A stretch of 64,000 bases of DNA from UBA4729 sp039931245. GTDB taxonomy: Bacteria > Patescibacteriota > Saccharimonadia > Saccharimonadales > UBA4665. How positions within the stretch are numbered: position 1 is the first letter of the stretch; each line of letters begins with the position of its first letter. Made by a program: the position numbers and the translations under genes. Location: NCBI GenBank assembly GCA_039931245.1, contig JBDTSH010000006.1:1-64000 (forward strand). Reading direction: 5' to 3'. This document shows positions 6,808-15,142 of this stretch, in pieces. A model generated the notes under the pieces. The model was not told the origin of the DNA and did not search any database. It saw only the letters and a program-made list of their open reading frames with translations.

Positions 6808-8658
6808 ATGAAGAAAATGAAAAGGTCTATTCGCGTCATGCGTCAATATAAGTTGCTGAGTTTAGCCTCGTTGGCGTTTATCGTCGGCTTGTTACTGACG
6901 GCTGCCCATCAGGCTACCGCCCTGCATTGGGTGCTGGGAACGGTGGCTCTCAGCGCGACTCTGCCGCTACTTTGGGCTATGATCGAGGACGTCCGTACGG
7001 GCAGTTATGGCATCGACATTTTGGCTATCACGGCCATCGTGGCTTCCGTTCTGCTTGGACAATATTGGGCGGCTATCGTCGTGGTCCTAATGCTGACCGG
7101 AGGTGAAAGTCTGGAAAAGTATGCCGAACACCGAGCCCGGCGCGAACTCGACGCCCTCCTAACGCGGGCCCCGCAAAAGGCCCACCTGTTACAGGGCCGC
7201 AAAGTCACCGTCGTTAAAGTAAGCGCTCTCAAAGTCGGTGACAAAATCCTCATTAAACCCGGTGAACTAGTTCCGGTCGACGCGATCATCCTGGAAGGTA
7301 TTTCTGACTTTGACGAGTCCAGTCTGACCGGTGAGAGCTTGCCGCAATCAAAACAAATCGGCGATCAGATCCTGAGTGGCTCCATTGCCACTGATGGCGC
7401 TATCACCGCCAAAGCCCTGGCCACCGCTAGCGATAGCCAGTACGAACAAATTATCAAGTTGGTGCGGAGCGCAGCGGCCAGCCAGACTCCTTTTGTGCGA
7501 CTAGCCGAGCGCTACAGCATCCCGTTCACTTTCTTGGCTTTTGCCATCGCCACGGCTGTCTGGGTTGTCAGCGGTCAGGCCATTCGTTTCCTGGAAGTTA
7601 TCATTGTTGCCACGCCCTGTCCGCTACTATTGGCGGCGCCGATCGCCCTCATTAGCGGTATGAGTCGGGCTAGTAAATACGGCATCATCGTCAAGACGGG
7701 TTCGGCCCTGGAACGTCTGGCCGAAGCCAAAACAATTGCCTTTGATAAAACCGGAACCCTGACCCGAGGTATTCTCGTCGTCAGCGATGTCACCAGCTTT
7801 AATTCTTATACCCAAGCCGAGGTCTTGCAGTGGGCCGCCAGCCTCGAACAAAGTTCCACTCACGTGGTTGCCCAGGCCGTCGTCGCGGCCGCTCAATTAA
7901 AGCAGCTCAAGCTCGCCAAAGCCAAGCACGTCAAAGAGATTGCCGGTCGGGGCCTGCACGCCCAGCTCAAAGGCCAGGAAATACTGGTCGGCCGGTTTAG
8001 TTTACTAGAGGAACATGGTGTAGTGATGCCGCCCACATTCAAACAGACGGCGATCGCCCAAACGGCTATCTATGTGGCAGCCGGTGGCCAACTCGCCGGC
8101 GTGATAACTTTTGAAGACGAGTTACGGCCCGAAAGTAAAGCGACCCTGCAACGTTTGCACGATCTCGGCCTCCGTCACACTATGATGATTACTGGCGACA
8201 ACGAATCAGTGGCCCGCACCATCGCCAAAAAGCTCGGCATTGCAACTGTCCACGCCGAGATGTTGCCCGCTGGTAAATTAAAAGTACTCGAGACGGTCAC
8301 GCAACGGCCTTTGGTATTTGTCGGTGACGGCGTCAATGATGCCCCCGTCCTGACGACCGCCGATATTGGTATCGCTCTCGGGGCCCGGGGCAGCGCCGCC
8401 GCCAGCGAATCCGCCGATTTGGTCATCCTACAAGACGACATTAGCCGCGTCGCCACCGCCGTCGCCATTGCCAAGCGAACCTTTAAAATAGCCAAGCAAA
8501 GCATTCTGATCGGGATCGGGCTGAGTGTCATCCTCATGCTGGTTTTTGCGACCGGTAAATTTTCCCCGCTCGTTGGGGCCATCGTCCAAGAAGTTGTCGA
8601 TGTCGTGGTTATTTTCAACGCCCTGCGCGCCCACCTCGACAGCCAGTCAATATACTAG
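6808..8658 (+). CDS. P1B-type heavy-metal-translocating P-type ATPase
   Basis: 616 aa. The core is complete: actuator-domain SLTGES, metal-site TPCP at residues 269-272, phosphorylation loop DKTGTLT (Asp313), MITGDNESVA and the GDGVNDAP hinge. There is no N-terminal HMA or CxxC metal-binding domain; the protein starts directly with membrane helices. The TPC motif differs from the CPC of copper pumps, so Mn, Fe, Co, Ni or Zn are more likely cargoes than Cu, but this is inference. TATACT at about 6766 and a GGAG 5-8 nt before the ATG give it an SD-led transcript. It converges on the next gene with overlapping stop codons. Confidence 0.92.
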   Translation: MKKMKRSIRVMRQYKLLSLASLAFIVGLLLTAAHQATALHWVLGTVALSATLPLLWAMIEDVRTGSYGIDILAITAIVASVLLGQYWAAIVVVLMLTGGESLEKYAEHRARRELDALLTRAPQKAHLLQGRKVTVVKVSALKVGDKILIKPGELVPVDAIILEGISDFDESSLTGESLPQSKQIGDQILSGSIATDGAITAKALATASDSQYEQIIKLVRSAAASQTPFVRLAERYSIPFTFLAFAIATAVWVVSGQAIRFLEVIIVATPCPLLLAAPIALISGMSRASKYGIIVKTGSALERLAEAKTIAFDKTGTLTRGILVVSDVTSFNSYTQAEVLQWAASLEQSSTHVVAQAVVAAAQLKQLKLAKAKHVKEIAGRGLHAQLKGQEILVGRFSLLEEHGVVMPPTFKQTAIAQTAIYVAAGGQLAGVITFEDELRPESKATLQRLHDLGLRHTMMITGDNESVARTIAKKLGIATVHAEMLPAGKLKVLETVTQRPLVFVGDGVNDAPVLTTADIGIALGARGSAAASESADLVILQDDISRVATAVAIAKRTFKIAKQSILIGIGLSVILMLVFATGKFSPLVGAIVQEVVDVVVIFNALRAHLDSQSIY

Positions 8659-9287
8659 CTGATTCGGCAGAGCAGCTCTGCGACCAGCAATGGCACCAGC
8701 AGATTGTCGCTGCCCATCACCCCGATATTTTCGCCGATGGTCGCAATCAGCGCGATGCCGACCAGAGCGCCGGAGAAACTGACCCCCGGCGCTTGGATAC
8801 TATAGCCCACTAGAATAGCCAGCGAGACGATCAGAAATGTGAAGGTACCGACCACACTCTTTACTTGGCCGAAGACCCGGTAACGGCTAGCTTTACCAAA
8901 GCGTACCCCGATCACCGCGGCCAATCCGTCGGCCAAACTCATCTGTAACAAGGCGGCCGTGTACAGCCATTGGTCGTGGGTGACTAAGGCGATCACGCCG
9001 ACTGCCAAGGCAAAAAACAATTCGCCCCACGTCGGCCGCTGCACACTGTGAATAGCCTGGAATAGGTTCAGGTACCGGGAGACGGCGACCACCAGAAAGA
9101 AAGCCACGCTCAGTAGCTCTATCTCCCGCCAGCTCAAAAAGAACGGCCAGAAGGCTACAAAACTACCGACGGTAATATGAATAAATTTTCTGCTAAATTC
9201 ATCGTGGACGTTATGTTGGCGCCAATACAACTCGTTGATGAGCAACAACAGTAGAATGCCAACAACGGTGGCAACAAGTTCAACCAT
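8655..9287 (-). CDS. CTP-dependent lipid kinase-like membrane protein (dolichol/phytol kinase family)
   Basis: 210 aa, about six membrane segments. The N-terminal RKFIHITVG and central SLADGLAAVIGVRFGK are the conserved segments of the SEC59/VTE5 dolichol- and phytol-kinase family, related to CDP-diglyceride synthases. A role in phosphorylating a polyprenol or recycling an isoprenoid carrier is plausible, which would complement the PAP2 phosphatase; the substrate is not shown by sequence. TACAAT lies 6 nt before the ATG on the minus strand (leaderless). Confidence 0.75.
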   Translation of the reverse strand: MVELVATVVGILLLLLINELYWRQHNVHDEFSRKFIHITVGSFVAFWPFFLSWREIELLSVAFFLVVAVSRYLNLFQAIHSVQRPTWGELFFALAVGVIALVTHDQWLYTAALLQMSLADGLAAVIGVRFGKASRYRVFGQVKSVVGTFTFLIVSLAILVGYSIQAPGVSFSGALVGIALIATIGENIGVMGSDNLLVPLLVAELLCRIS

Positions 9288-9375
9288 GAGCTAATTGTAC
9301 TCCACTCGGGCGACTTGAACCGGTCTGGAGCGGGGCATATCCCCGCTCCCAGCTTGGTTGACGCTCAGCGGAAAT

Positions 9376-9507
9376 CATCGCTCGACGGCTATGAGTTCGG
9401 ACTTGATGAGCTAGCCCGAGTTTAGGGGCCGGGGCCGCTTACAGCGGGGCTATGGCCCTCAAAAGCCCCCTTCGGATGGCTCAGCGCCACTCGCCTGTCG
9501 AGCGATG
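9376..9507. other. Candidate structured RNA or DNA element
   Basis: The 283-bp stretch 9288-9570 has no convincing gene. It holds an exact 11-bp inverted repeat (CATCGCTCGAC at 9376-9386, GTCGAGCGATG at 9497-9507) enclosing 110 nt with an inner CCGCT-TAC-AGCGG hairpin, and a separate 9-bp hairpin GGAGCGGGG-catat-CCCCGCTCC at 9327-9349. No known RNA family (RNase P, SRP, tmRNA, 6S) was recognised. Confidence 0.3.
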
Positions 9508-9570
9508 GGGCCGTGGGCGAGGCGACTATTATTAGCTCTGGCCTAAATAGGTCAGCAGATAGCTCGATCC

Positions 9571-9738
9571 TTACAACGGCAGGTGGAGATTAACTCCTAC
9601 AAATAATAATGGCCAGGCAATAATAGCCAGCAGCGCTGACAACAGATTGCCCCCGGCGGTCAGGTCGACCAGATAGCCATGGGTAGAGGCCAAGATTAAG
9701 CCAATAATTAAATATATAAAGCCGAATAGTGAACGCAT
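9571..9738 (-). CDS. 55-aa two-helix membrane protein
   Basis: The frame reads MRSLFGFIYLIIGLILASTH and continues with a second hydrophobic segment (about residues 33-50) ending VNLHLPL. The two clean membrane helices with a short polar turn (GYLVDLTAGGN) indicate a real small protein. AGGGG lies about 11 nt upstream of the ATG and TATACT about 40 nt upstream. An overlapping frame (9590-9775) gives an implausible mixed peptide and is judged spurious. The function is unknown. Confidence 0.65.
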   Translation of the reverse strand: MRSLFGFIYLIIGLILASTHGYLVDLTAGGNLLSALLAIIAWPLLFVGVNLHLPL

Positions 9739-9832
9739 TAAGTTTAGTACCCCTTGGTTTATAAGTAACGGTCATACCCAGTATAGCCTAAGGGCACTGA
9801 CTTCCCGCTACCCGCCGGACAACGTCCGTTCG

Positions 9833-9979
9833 TTAGACGCGTCGACGACCGACCAGGAGATTATAGACGAATACAATCAGGGCAATGACAAGAATTAAGT
9901 GAACCAAGCTGCCCAGGTGTACGACGAAAAAACCGAGAAACCACAGTACGGCCAAGATTATCGCGATAGTCATTAACAT
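9833..9979 (-). CDS. 48-aa Lmo0937-type (DUF5670-like) membrane protein
   Basis: The frame is MLMTIAIILAVLWFLGFF followed by HLGSLVHLILVIALIVFVYN and LLVGRRRV. The pattern ILWLLG...GxLIHLLLVIALIV with a basic tail is that of the small Lmo0937 membrane family found in many bacteria, often linked to envelope stress. GGAGG lies 5 nt upstream of the ATG. It is followed downstream on the same strand by the 55-aa membrane protein, so the two may be cotranscribed. Confidence 0.75.
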   Translation of the reverse strand: MLMTIAIILAVLWFLGFFVVHLGSLVHLILVIALIVFVYNLLVGRRRV

Positions 9980-10098
9980 ATGTGCCTCCTACTAATTACT
10001 GATAACTAAGCGTAGCAAGTTGCCCAATTCTACTATGTAAAACTTCTTACTCACGACTCAATTATCAATTAATTTGGCGGCGGGCGAGTCTCACAGAC

Positions 10099-10125
10099 TA
10101 AAAAAGCCCGGTCTTTTGACCGGAC
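10099..10125 (-). terminator. Terminator of tRNA-Pro(CGG)
   Basis: On the minus strand CCGGTC-AAAA-GACCGG is followed by GCTTTTTT, about 75 bp downstream of the tRNA. Confidence 0.8.
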
Positions 10126-10200
10126 TCGTCGCATCACCCTTATCAGAAAAGTCCCGCAGCGGCCGGCGCATATTTGGGAAAGTCGCTTCTAAAATAATTC

Positions 10201-10277
10201 TGGTCGGGGCGGCGGGATTTGAACCCACGACCTCAGCGTTCCGAACACTGCGCGCTACCAAGCTGCGCCACACCCCG
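10201..10277 (-). tRNA. tRNA-Pro (CGG)
   Basis: The cloverleaf is read on the minus strand from 10277. Acceptor CGGGGTG pairs with CGCCCCG, the anticodon loop is TTCGGAA with anticodon CGG, the T-loop is TTCAAAT, the discriminator is A, and CCA is encoded. Confidence 0.95.
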
Positions 10278-10530
10278 TGACCAATTATTCCGGCAATCGG
10301 CTGGCTTATCGCCCCTCTCGGAATGATTTGCGCGTAACAAACCGGGGCGATTCTTCCCTGATATTTCCAAGGAGGTTACCTACATAGTATCAGATATAGG
10401 ATTATAAAGTACCACGCTCCCTTCTTCGGTCAAATGAGACAGTCAGCGGGGTGCTCGGCTGAACGAACTTCTGACCAGCTTATTATGCCCGCGCCAAAAT
10501 AGCGTGTCTCCGACCCACCTCGGGGGCTAT

Positions 10531-10645
<115 letters not shown>

Positions 10646-10712
10646 CTAGGGGGCTACGAATATTTCGCTCGACAGAGGTAGATTATAGCGAAATTTATGC
10701 AAAATTGCTAGC

Positions 10713-11516
10713 TCACCCAGCTAACTGGATATTTATCGACTCAATCGACTGGGCTAATCCGCTGGTATCGTCACTGACGACGAGGACAGCGTTGAACTGA
10801 CGTGATCCGGCTAGCTCCAGCTCGTTCTTATTCGCCTTGCCGTCTCGCCAGCGTTCAAAAATACTCTCCAGCTTAACGCCCAGTGAGGAATTGAGGGCTC
10901 CGACCATGCCGACGTCGGTAATGTGGGCCGTGCCGTGCGGCAACACTCGGGCATCGGCGGTAGGGACATGCCAATGGTCACCGATAACGGCGGTGACTCG
11001 GCCGTCGAGATAGTGGCCAATGACGATCTTTTCACTACTAAAATCGCCATGGAAGTTAACGATAGTAGCCAGCCTCGCCTCGTCTCGTTGGGAGTCCAGG
11101 ATGTCATCGACAACGCGCAGGGGGTTGTCGAGCACAACCCGGGCGCTGCGCCCGACAATCTGACCGAGCAGGCTAATCACCAGTACTCGGCCGGCCGGCG
11201 TAGTCACATACTTCCAGCCCAGGCCCGCCGTACCCGCCGGATAGTTAGCCGGGCGAATAATTGGCTGGGCCGGGTCGGCCAGTTGTGAATTGATAACCGG
11301 TAAGTCAAATATGTGATTACCCCCCGTACAAAAATCGACTCCGGCCCGCTTGAGACGGTTAAAATCTTCGGGCGTGATGCCCTTGCCAGCCGTGACATTT
11401 TCAGCCTGGGCAATAACCAGATTGGCTTGCCTGTCCAAGCGCAGCTTCGGCAGGACTTGTTCAATCATTTTGAGACCCGGTGCGGCCATCACATCACCAA
11501 TGTAGAGGATTCTCAT
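10713..11516 (-). CDS. ymdB: YmdB-family metallophosphoesterase
   Basis: 267 aa, full length for TIGR00282-type phosphoesterases. The metal ligands are visible: GD at residues 7-8, AEN (residues 38-40), GNHIFD (67-72) and the C-terminal GDHWHVPTADARVLPHGTA, ending in the family's TDVGMVGA. In Bacillus YmdB hydrolyses 2',3'-cyclic nucleotides and the gene adjoins rny; the same ymdB/rny neighbourhood is seen here with one gene between. The NFHG in place of the usual DFH(A) is a small deviation. TATAAT lies 7 nt before the ATG (leaderless). Confidence 0.9.
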   Translation of the reverse strand: MRILYIGDVMAAPGLKMIEQVLPKLRLDRQANLVIAQAENVTAGKGITPEDFNRLKRAGVDFCTGGNHIFDLPVINSQLADPAQPIIRPANYPAGTAGLGWKYVTTPAGRVLVISLLGQIVGRSARVVLDNPLRVVDDILDSQRDEARLATIVNFHGDFSSEKIVIGHYLDGRVTAVIGDHWHVPTADARVLPHGTAHITDVGMVGALNSSLGVKLESIFERWRDGKANKNELELAGSRQFNAVLVVSDDTSGLAQSIESINIQLAG

Positions 11517-11549
11517 AGCCAGTATTATAGATGTTCCGGGTGGCGCTGA

Positions 11550-12275
11550 CTAATTAATTCGATAATAGTTCGTCTCGACAAGCTTTTGGAGCGGGTTCCA
11601 CATTTGCTTGGCTTTTTTGTGGGTCAAAGAGCTTAATTTGATTAGGATAACGATCAACATCGTCAGCCCAGTGCAGAGCAGGGCCCGGACGACATGCAGA
11701 ATCGGTGTGCTCGTGATACCGATACTCAAAATAAAGCCCAGGGTGATCGAGAACAATATCGCCATAACATGCCATTCATTGGCGTAGACTTTGTTGGACG
11801 CCTGGGTGCTAAAATTGGTGCGATTTTGTTGGTTGGCAATCAAGGCATCGAGCGTCCGGCTGATTGGTTCGGCCGAATCGCCCTTATAGTCTACGCAGTA
11901 CGTGATGAGTTGTTCGTATTCTTTTTCGCCAGCAGTTGGAGTTTTCCGGTGCAGCTTGACGTGAATGTACAGTGTGACTAAAGCCTGCAGTTTATTTCGT
12001 TCGACTTTGGGCAGCTTCTTGAGGTGGAGAACTAAACTAAACAAGGCGTTAGCTTCACTGCCAATGATACGGTGTAATTCTTCAATCCGACTCTTTTGGG
12101 CGCCTAAAATTGGGGCAATATAAAAACCATACAAGAACGAGTTCACCGAAAACAGCGTCAAAGCTCCCGAATCAAACTTATTGCCGGGTACTACCGTTGA
12201 CAAGCCTAAGTAGAGAAAGAAAAAAATCCAGAAATAGGTGCTCAGGCGAATTTTAGTCAAAAGGAATAGTTTCAT
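11550..12275 (-). CDS. Membrane protein with two paired helices (DUF4239-like topology), unknown function
   Basis: 241 aa from the ATG at 12275. Two hydrophobic segments near the N-terminus (about 14-34 and 40-58) and two near the C-terminus (about 170-190, 195-215) flank a soluble helical region. This layout resembles DUF4239/bestrophin-like proteins, but no diagnostic motif is seen, so the family is only suggested. TATGCT lies 16 nt upstream; in-frame ATGs at 12296 and 12314 would lengthen it slightly. It lies between ymdB and rny in the same direction. Confidence 0.65.
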   Translation of the reverse strand: MKLFLLTKIRLSTYFWIFFFLYLGLSTVVPGNKFDSGALTLFSVNSFLYGFYIAPILGAQKSRIEELHRIIGSEANALFSLVLHLKKLPKVERNKLQALVTLYIHVKLHRKTPTAGEKEYEQLITYCVDYKGDSAEPISRTLDALIANQQNRTNFSTQASNKVYANEWHVMAILFSITLGFILSIGITSTPILHVVRALLCTGLTMLIVILIKLSSLTHKKAKQMWNPLQKLVETNYYRIN

Positions 12276-12361
12276 ACTGTTTATGCTAATAAGCATAGCA
12301 GTTTGGCCGACCAAATAAAACCTCTCGGCCTAACTCATCGGCCACCCCGGACGGGGCGAGG

Positions 12362-13870
12362 CTACTTGGCAAATTCGATGGCCCGGGTTTCGCGGATGAC
12401 GTTCACCTTGATGGTGCCGGGGTACTGCATGGTCGATTCAATCTTGGTAGCGATGTCCCGAGCCAGCTTGATGGCGCTCAGATCATCGATAGCCTGCGGG
12501 TGAACAAAGACGCGGACTTCCCGGCCGGCGCTGATGGCGTAGGTTTTCTCAATACCAGGAAAGCCATTGGCGACATTCTCGAGATCTTTCATGCGCTCTG
12601 AGAAGTTTTCGGCACTGACTGAACGGGCCCCGGGACGCGAGGCGCTGATGGCGTCGACGACGCGGATGATCAGCGCTTCCACACTGGTGGCTTCGACGTC
12701 ATCATGGTGCTGCTCGGCGGCCAGGGCAACTTCTTCCGGGGCACCGTACTTACGCAGCATTTCACCACTTAAGTGGTGGTGTTTCCCTTCCATTTTGTGG
12801 GTCAGGGCTTTACCCATGTCATGCACCAGAGCAGCGTACTTGGAAGTCTTGACGTTAGCCCCGACTTCGGCGGCGATCATTCCGGCAATGTGGGCCATTT
12901 CCGTGGAGTGCTTCAGAACATTCTGACCGTAACTGGTGCGATACTTGAGTTCACCGAGTAACTGCAGAATTTCTTTCGGTATACCGACAATGCCGACTTC
13001 GCGGGCGGCGTCTTCACCGGCCTTAATAACATCTTTCTCGACGATCTTTTGAGCTTTGGCGACGATCTCTTCGATCCGGCCCGGGTGGATCCGGCCGTCT
13101 TTAATGAGCATTTCGAGGGCTTGGCGGGCAACTTCACGGCGGATTGGATCAAAGCTCGAGAGCACGATATAACCGGGCGTATCGTCAACCATGATGTCAA
13201 CGCCAGTGGCCCGTTGCAGGGCTTGAATGTTACGGCCCTCTTTCCCAATCAAGCGTCCTTTCATTTCCTCTTCTTCGAGACGGACACTCGTGACGGTCCG
13301 TTCGGCGGTGACTTCGCTGGCCATCCGCTCCATGGCTGTGGTGATGATTAGTCCCGCTTGTTCGTCGGCATTCTCTTTGGCTTCGTTTTGTAATTTATTG
13401 ACTAGGCCGAGGAGGTCGTTACGGATATCCCGCTCGGTCATTTTCATGAGTTTGTCGGCGGCATCTTCTTTGCTGAGCTTAGCGACTTTTTCTAACTTTT
13501 CTTGTTGGCGTGTGCGAATATCGCGGATCTCATTTTTAAGAATATCGAGTTCATCTTCGCTAGCGCGCAAGTTTTCGTTGCGCTTATCGAGTTCGTCGAG
13601 TTTGTGATCAAAGGCTTCTTCGCGTTTGATCAAGCGTTGTTCGATGTCTTTGAGTTCATTACGCCGGGTTTGCTCTTCACGGCGACCGGCCTCGACGGCT
13701 TTATTAGCCTCATTGCGGGCGTCACTAATAAGTTTATCGGCTTCACGTTTCGCTTTATCTAGTTCTTTCTGGGCCTTTTTTTCAGCCGAGCCAACACGTT
13801 GCTTTGTGATGACGCTATTCGCGCCAAAACCAATAGCAAGCCCAGCTACAGCGAGCACTGCTTCTAACAT
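12362..13870 (-). CDS. rny: Ribonuclease Y
   Basis: 502 aa. The N-terminal membrane helix (residues 4-20) is followed by a long coiled coil (about 30-180), a KH domain with GRNIQALQRATGVDI (around 220-235), and an HD phosphohydrolase domain whose metal pair is HDMGKA. RNase Y is the membrane-tethered endonuclease starting mRNA decay in bacteria without RNase E. An AAAGGA lies just upstream of the ATG. The start is kept because the helix begins immediately after it. It lies upstream of ymdB, the usual partner. Confidence 0.97.
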   Translation of the reverse strand: MLEAVLAVAGLAIGFGANSVITKQRVGSAEKKAQKELDKAKREADKLISDARNEANKAVEAGRREEQTRRNELKDIEQRLIKREEAFDHKLDELDKRNENLRASEDELDILKNEIRDIRTRQQEKLEKVAKLSKEDAADKLMKMTERDIRNDLLGLVNKLQNEAKENADEQAGLIITTAMERMASEVTAERTVTSVRLEEEEMKGRLIGKEGRNIQALQRATGVDIMVDDTPGYIVLSSFDPIRREVARQALEMLIKDGRIHPGRIEEIVAKAQKIVEKDVIKAGEDAAREVGIVGIPKEILQLLGELKYRTSYGQNVLKHSTEMAHIAGMIAAEVGANVKTSKYAALVHDMGKALTHKMEGKHHHLSGEMLRKYGAPEEVALAAEQHHDDVEATSVEALIIRVVDAISASRPGARSVSAENFSERMKDLENVANGFPGIEKTYAISAGREVRVFVHPQAIDDLSAIKLARDIATKIESTMQYPGTIKVNVIRETRAIEFAK

Positions 13871-13974
13871 AGGGTATCCTTTCTACTCACCCAGACCGCG
13901 GCCGAACAATCGCTCTCACTTCTCTAGTCACGCACACATGATCTGAATATCGAAATTAATATAAACTTAGGTGA

Positions 13975-13994
13975 ACATCGGACATCGTACATCG
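13975..13994. repeat. Three-copy heptad repeat upstream of rny
   Basis: ACATCG occurs three times with a 7-bp period (13975, 13982, 13989) in the 170-bp leader/promoter region of rny. It could be a tandem regulator site or chance; nothing else is recognised in 13871-14044. Confidence 0.4.
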
Positions 13995-14044
13995 AACTGA
14001 CGTAGTAATTCCTACTTCAAATATACGCCCCGCCTCGGGTACGG

Positions 14045-15112
14045 TCAACTTTTTAGAATCGCGAAGACAATTGTCCGTTGGGTGTATTCGCCGCTCGTAT
14101 GGTCATACGGTCCGCCGCAGGTGATTAAGTTAAGACCCGCCATCCCCGGACGAGCCGACGCCAGGGCGACCCCGATATCTAGATTAGCGGCGTCGACAGT
14201 TTGAGTTTTCACAACGGTGTAGTTGAAGACCGTGTTGTCGCCGCGGGTCACTTGGATTTCATCGCCGGCCACAAGCTTTTTGATATTAGCGAAAATGCCG
14301 GGCAGGGTCGGCCCGTGGACATGACCATCAATCAGCATAGCCCCATTGCCGGCGCCGTCGCCCGGTCGAGCGCTGCTGCTGTACCAACCGGCATCATAGA
14401 TACTGGCTGGTGCCTGCAATTCGTTTTTAGCGTTGACGCTCATCGGTTTTACCCGGCCGGCTACCGCCAGCTTGGGAATCTTAATGTATTTCGGCAGAGT
14501 CGGAGCAACTTGATAGTCCGCATAGGCCCCCGTCGAAGGTTTGGTCTCGCCAGGCGGCGCGTCGCTGGCTGCCGCATCGCTGCCGGCGGCCGACTTCGAG
14601 AGAGCCGCCACTTGGGTTCTGGCGTTACGGCTAGTTTGGAAAGTCAGTAGGCTGACAAATAAACCGATCAGAAATATAAAGCCGGCCATCGCTAAGACAA
14701 CCAGCTGGAGTTTTGAACGCTTGGAGGGCGGCTGGCTAACGTCCCGCTCATCGCTCGGTGGTCGCCGGACCATTTGCCGGCGCAAAACTTTTGATTTTTG
14801 CTGCTTGGGGCGCCCCGGCTGGGCGTATGGCTCTGGGGCGACAATCGATACTCGCGGTCTGACGGCAGCCGGCTTGGCTATTGCGCCGCTATGGAGCGGT
14901 GCCTGACCTGGGGAAGTAGCCTTATTGAACGCCGAGGAGCCGACGCCAGGCTGATGGACGGTTCTGACGTCTTGGATGAAGCGCGGGCTCGGACTCCGCT
15001 TGACGACCGAGTAAGGGCGCGACGACAGCGACTGCGCTGCCGGCCTTCCGGCCGGGCGCAGTCTGCCGCGAAATGCGGGATTATCGAGACCGATGCGAGG
15101 TCGGTCGGACAT
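14045..15112 (-). CDS. Class E/F-type sortase with long cytoplasmic tail
   Basis: 355 aa. A long, basic, Pro/Arg/Ser-rich N-terminal tail (1-130) precedes one membrane helix (about 135-157), a Ser/Ala linker and a sortase beta-barrel. The catalytic triad is visible: His264 (DGHVHG), Cys332 (LITCGG) and Arg346 (TQRTIVF). Sortases join LPxTG-type proteins to the cell envelope. It lies 30 bp downstream of a protein with a C-terminal sorting signal, in the same operon, which is the likely substrate. The tail is unusually long for the family. SD: GAGGGAAAG. Confidence 0.9.
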   Translation of the reverse strand: MSDRPRIGLDNPAFRGRLRPAGRPAAQSLSSRPYSVVKRSPSPRFIQDVRTVHQPGVGSSAFNKATSPGQAPLHSGAIAKPAAVRPRVSIVAPEPYAQPGRPKQQKSKVLRRQMVRRPPSDERDVSQPPSKRSKLQLVVLAMAGFIFLIGLFVSLLTFQTSRNARTQVAALSKSAAGSDAAASDAPPGETKPSTGAYADYQVAPTLPKYIKIPKLAVAGRVKPMSVNAKNELQAPASIYDAGWYSSSARPGDGAGNGAMLIDGHVHGPTLPGIFANIKKLVAGDEIQVTRGDNTVFNYTVVKTQTVDAANLDIGVALASARPGMAGLNLITCGGPYDHTSGEYTQRTIVFAILKS

Positions 15113-15142
15113 AGCTTTCCCTCTTTATGTTTAGTGCGTACG

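Noticed and set aside
9590..9775. 61-aa minus-strand frame
   Set aside because: It overlaps the 55-aa frame in another phase, and its peptide has a mixed composition without helix pattern; the overlapping frame has two clean membrane helices.
10369..10375. AAGGAGG SD-like sequence between the tRNA-Pro genes
   Set aside because: No ATG, GTG or TTG follows at a usable distance with an open frame.
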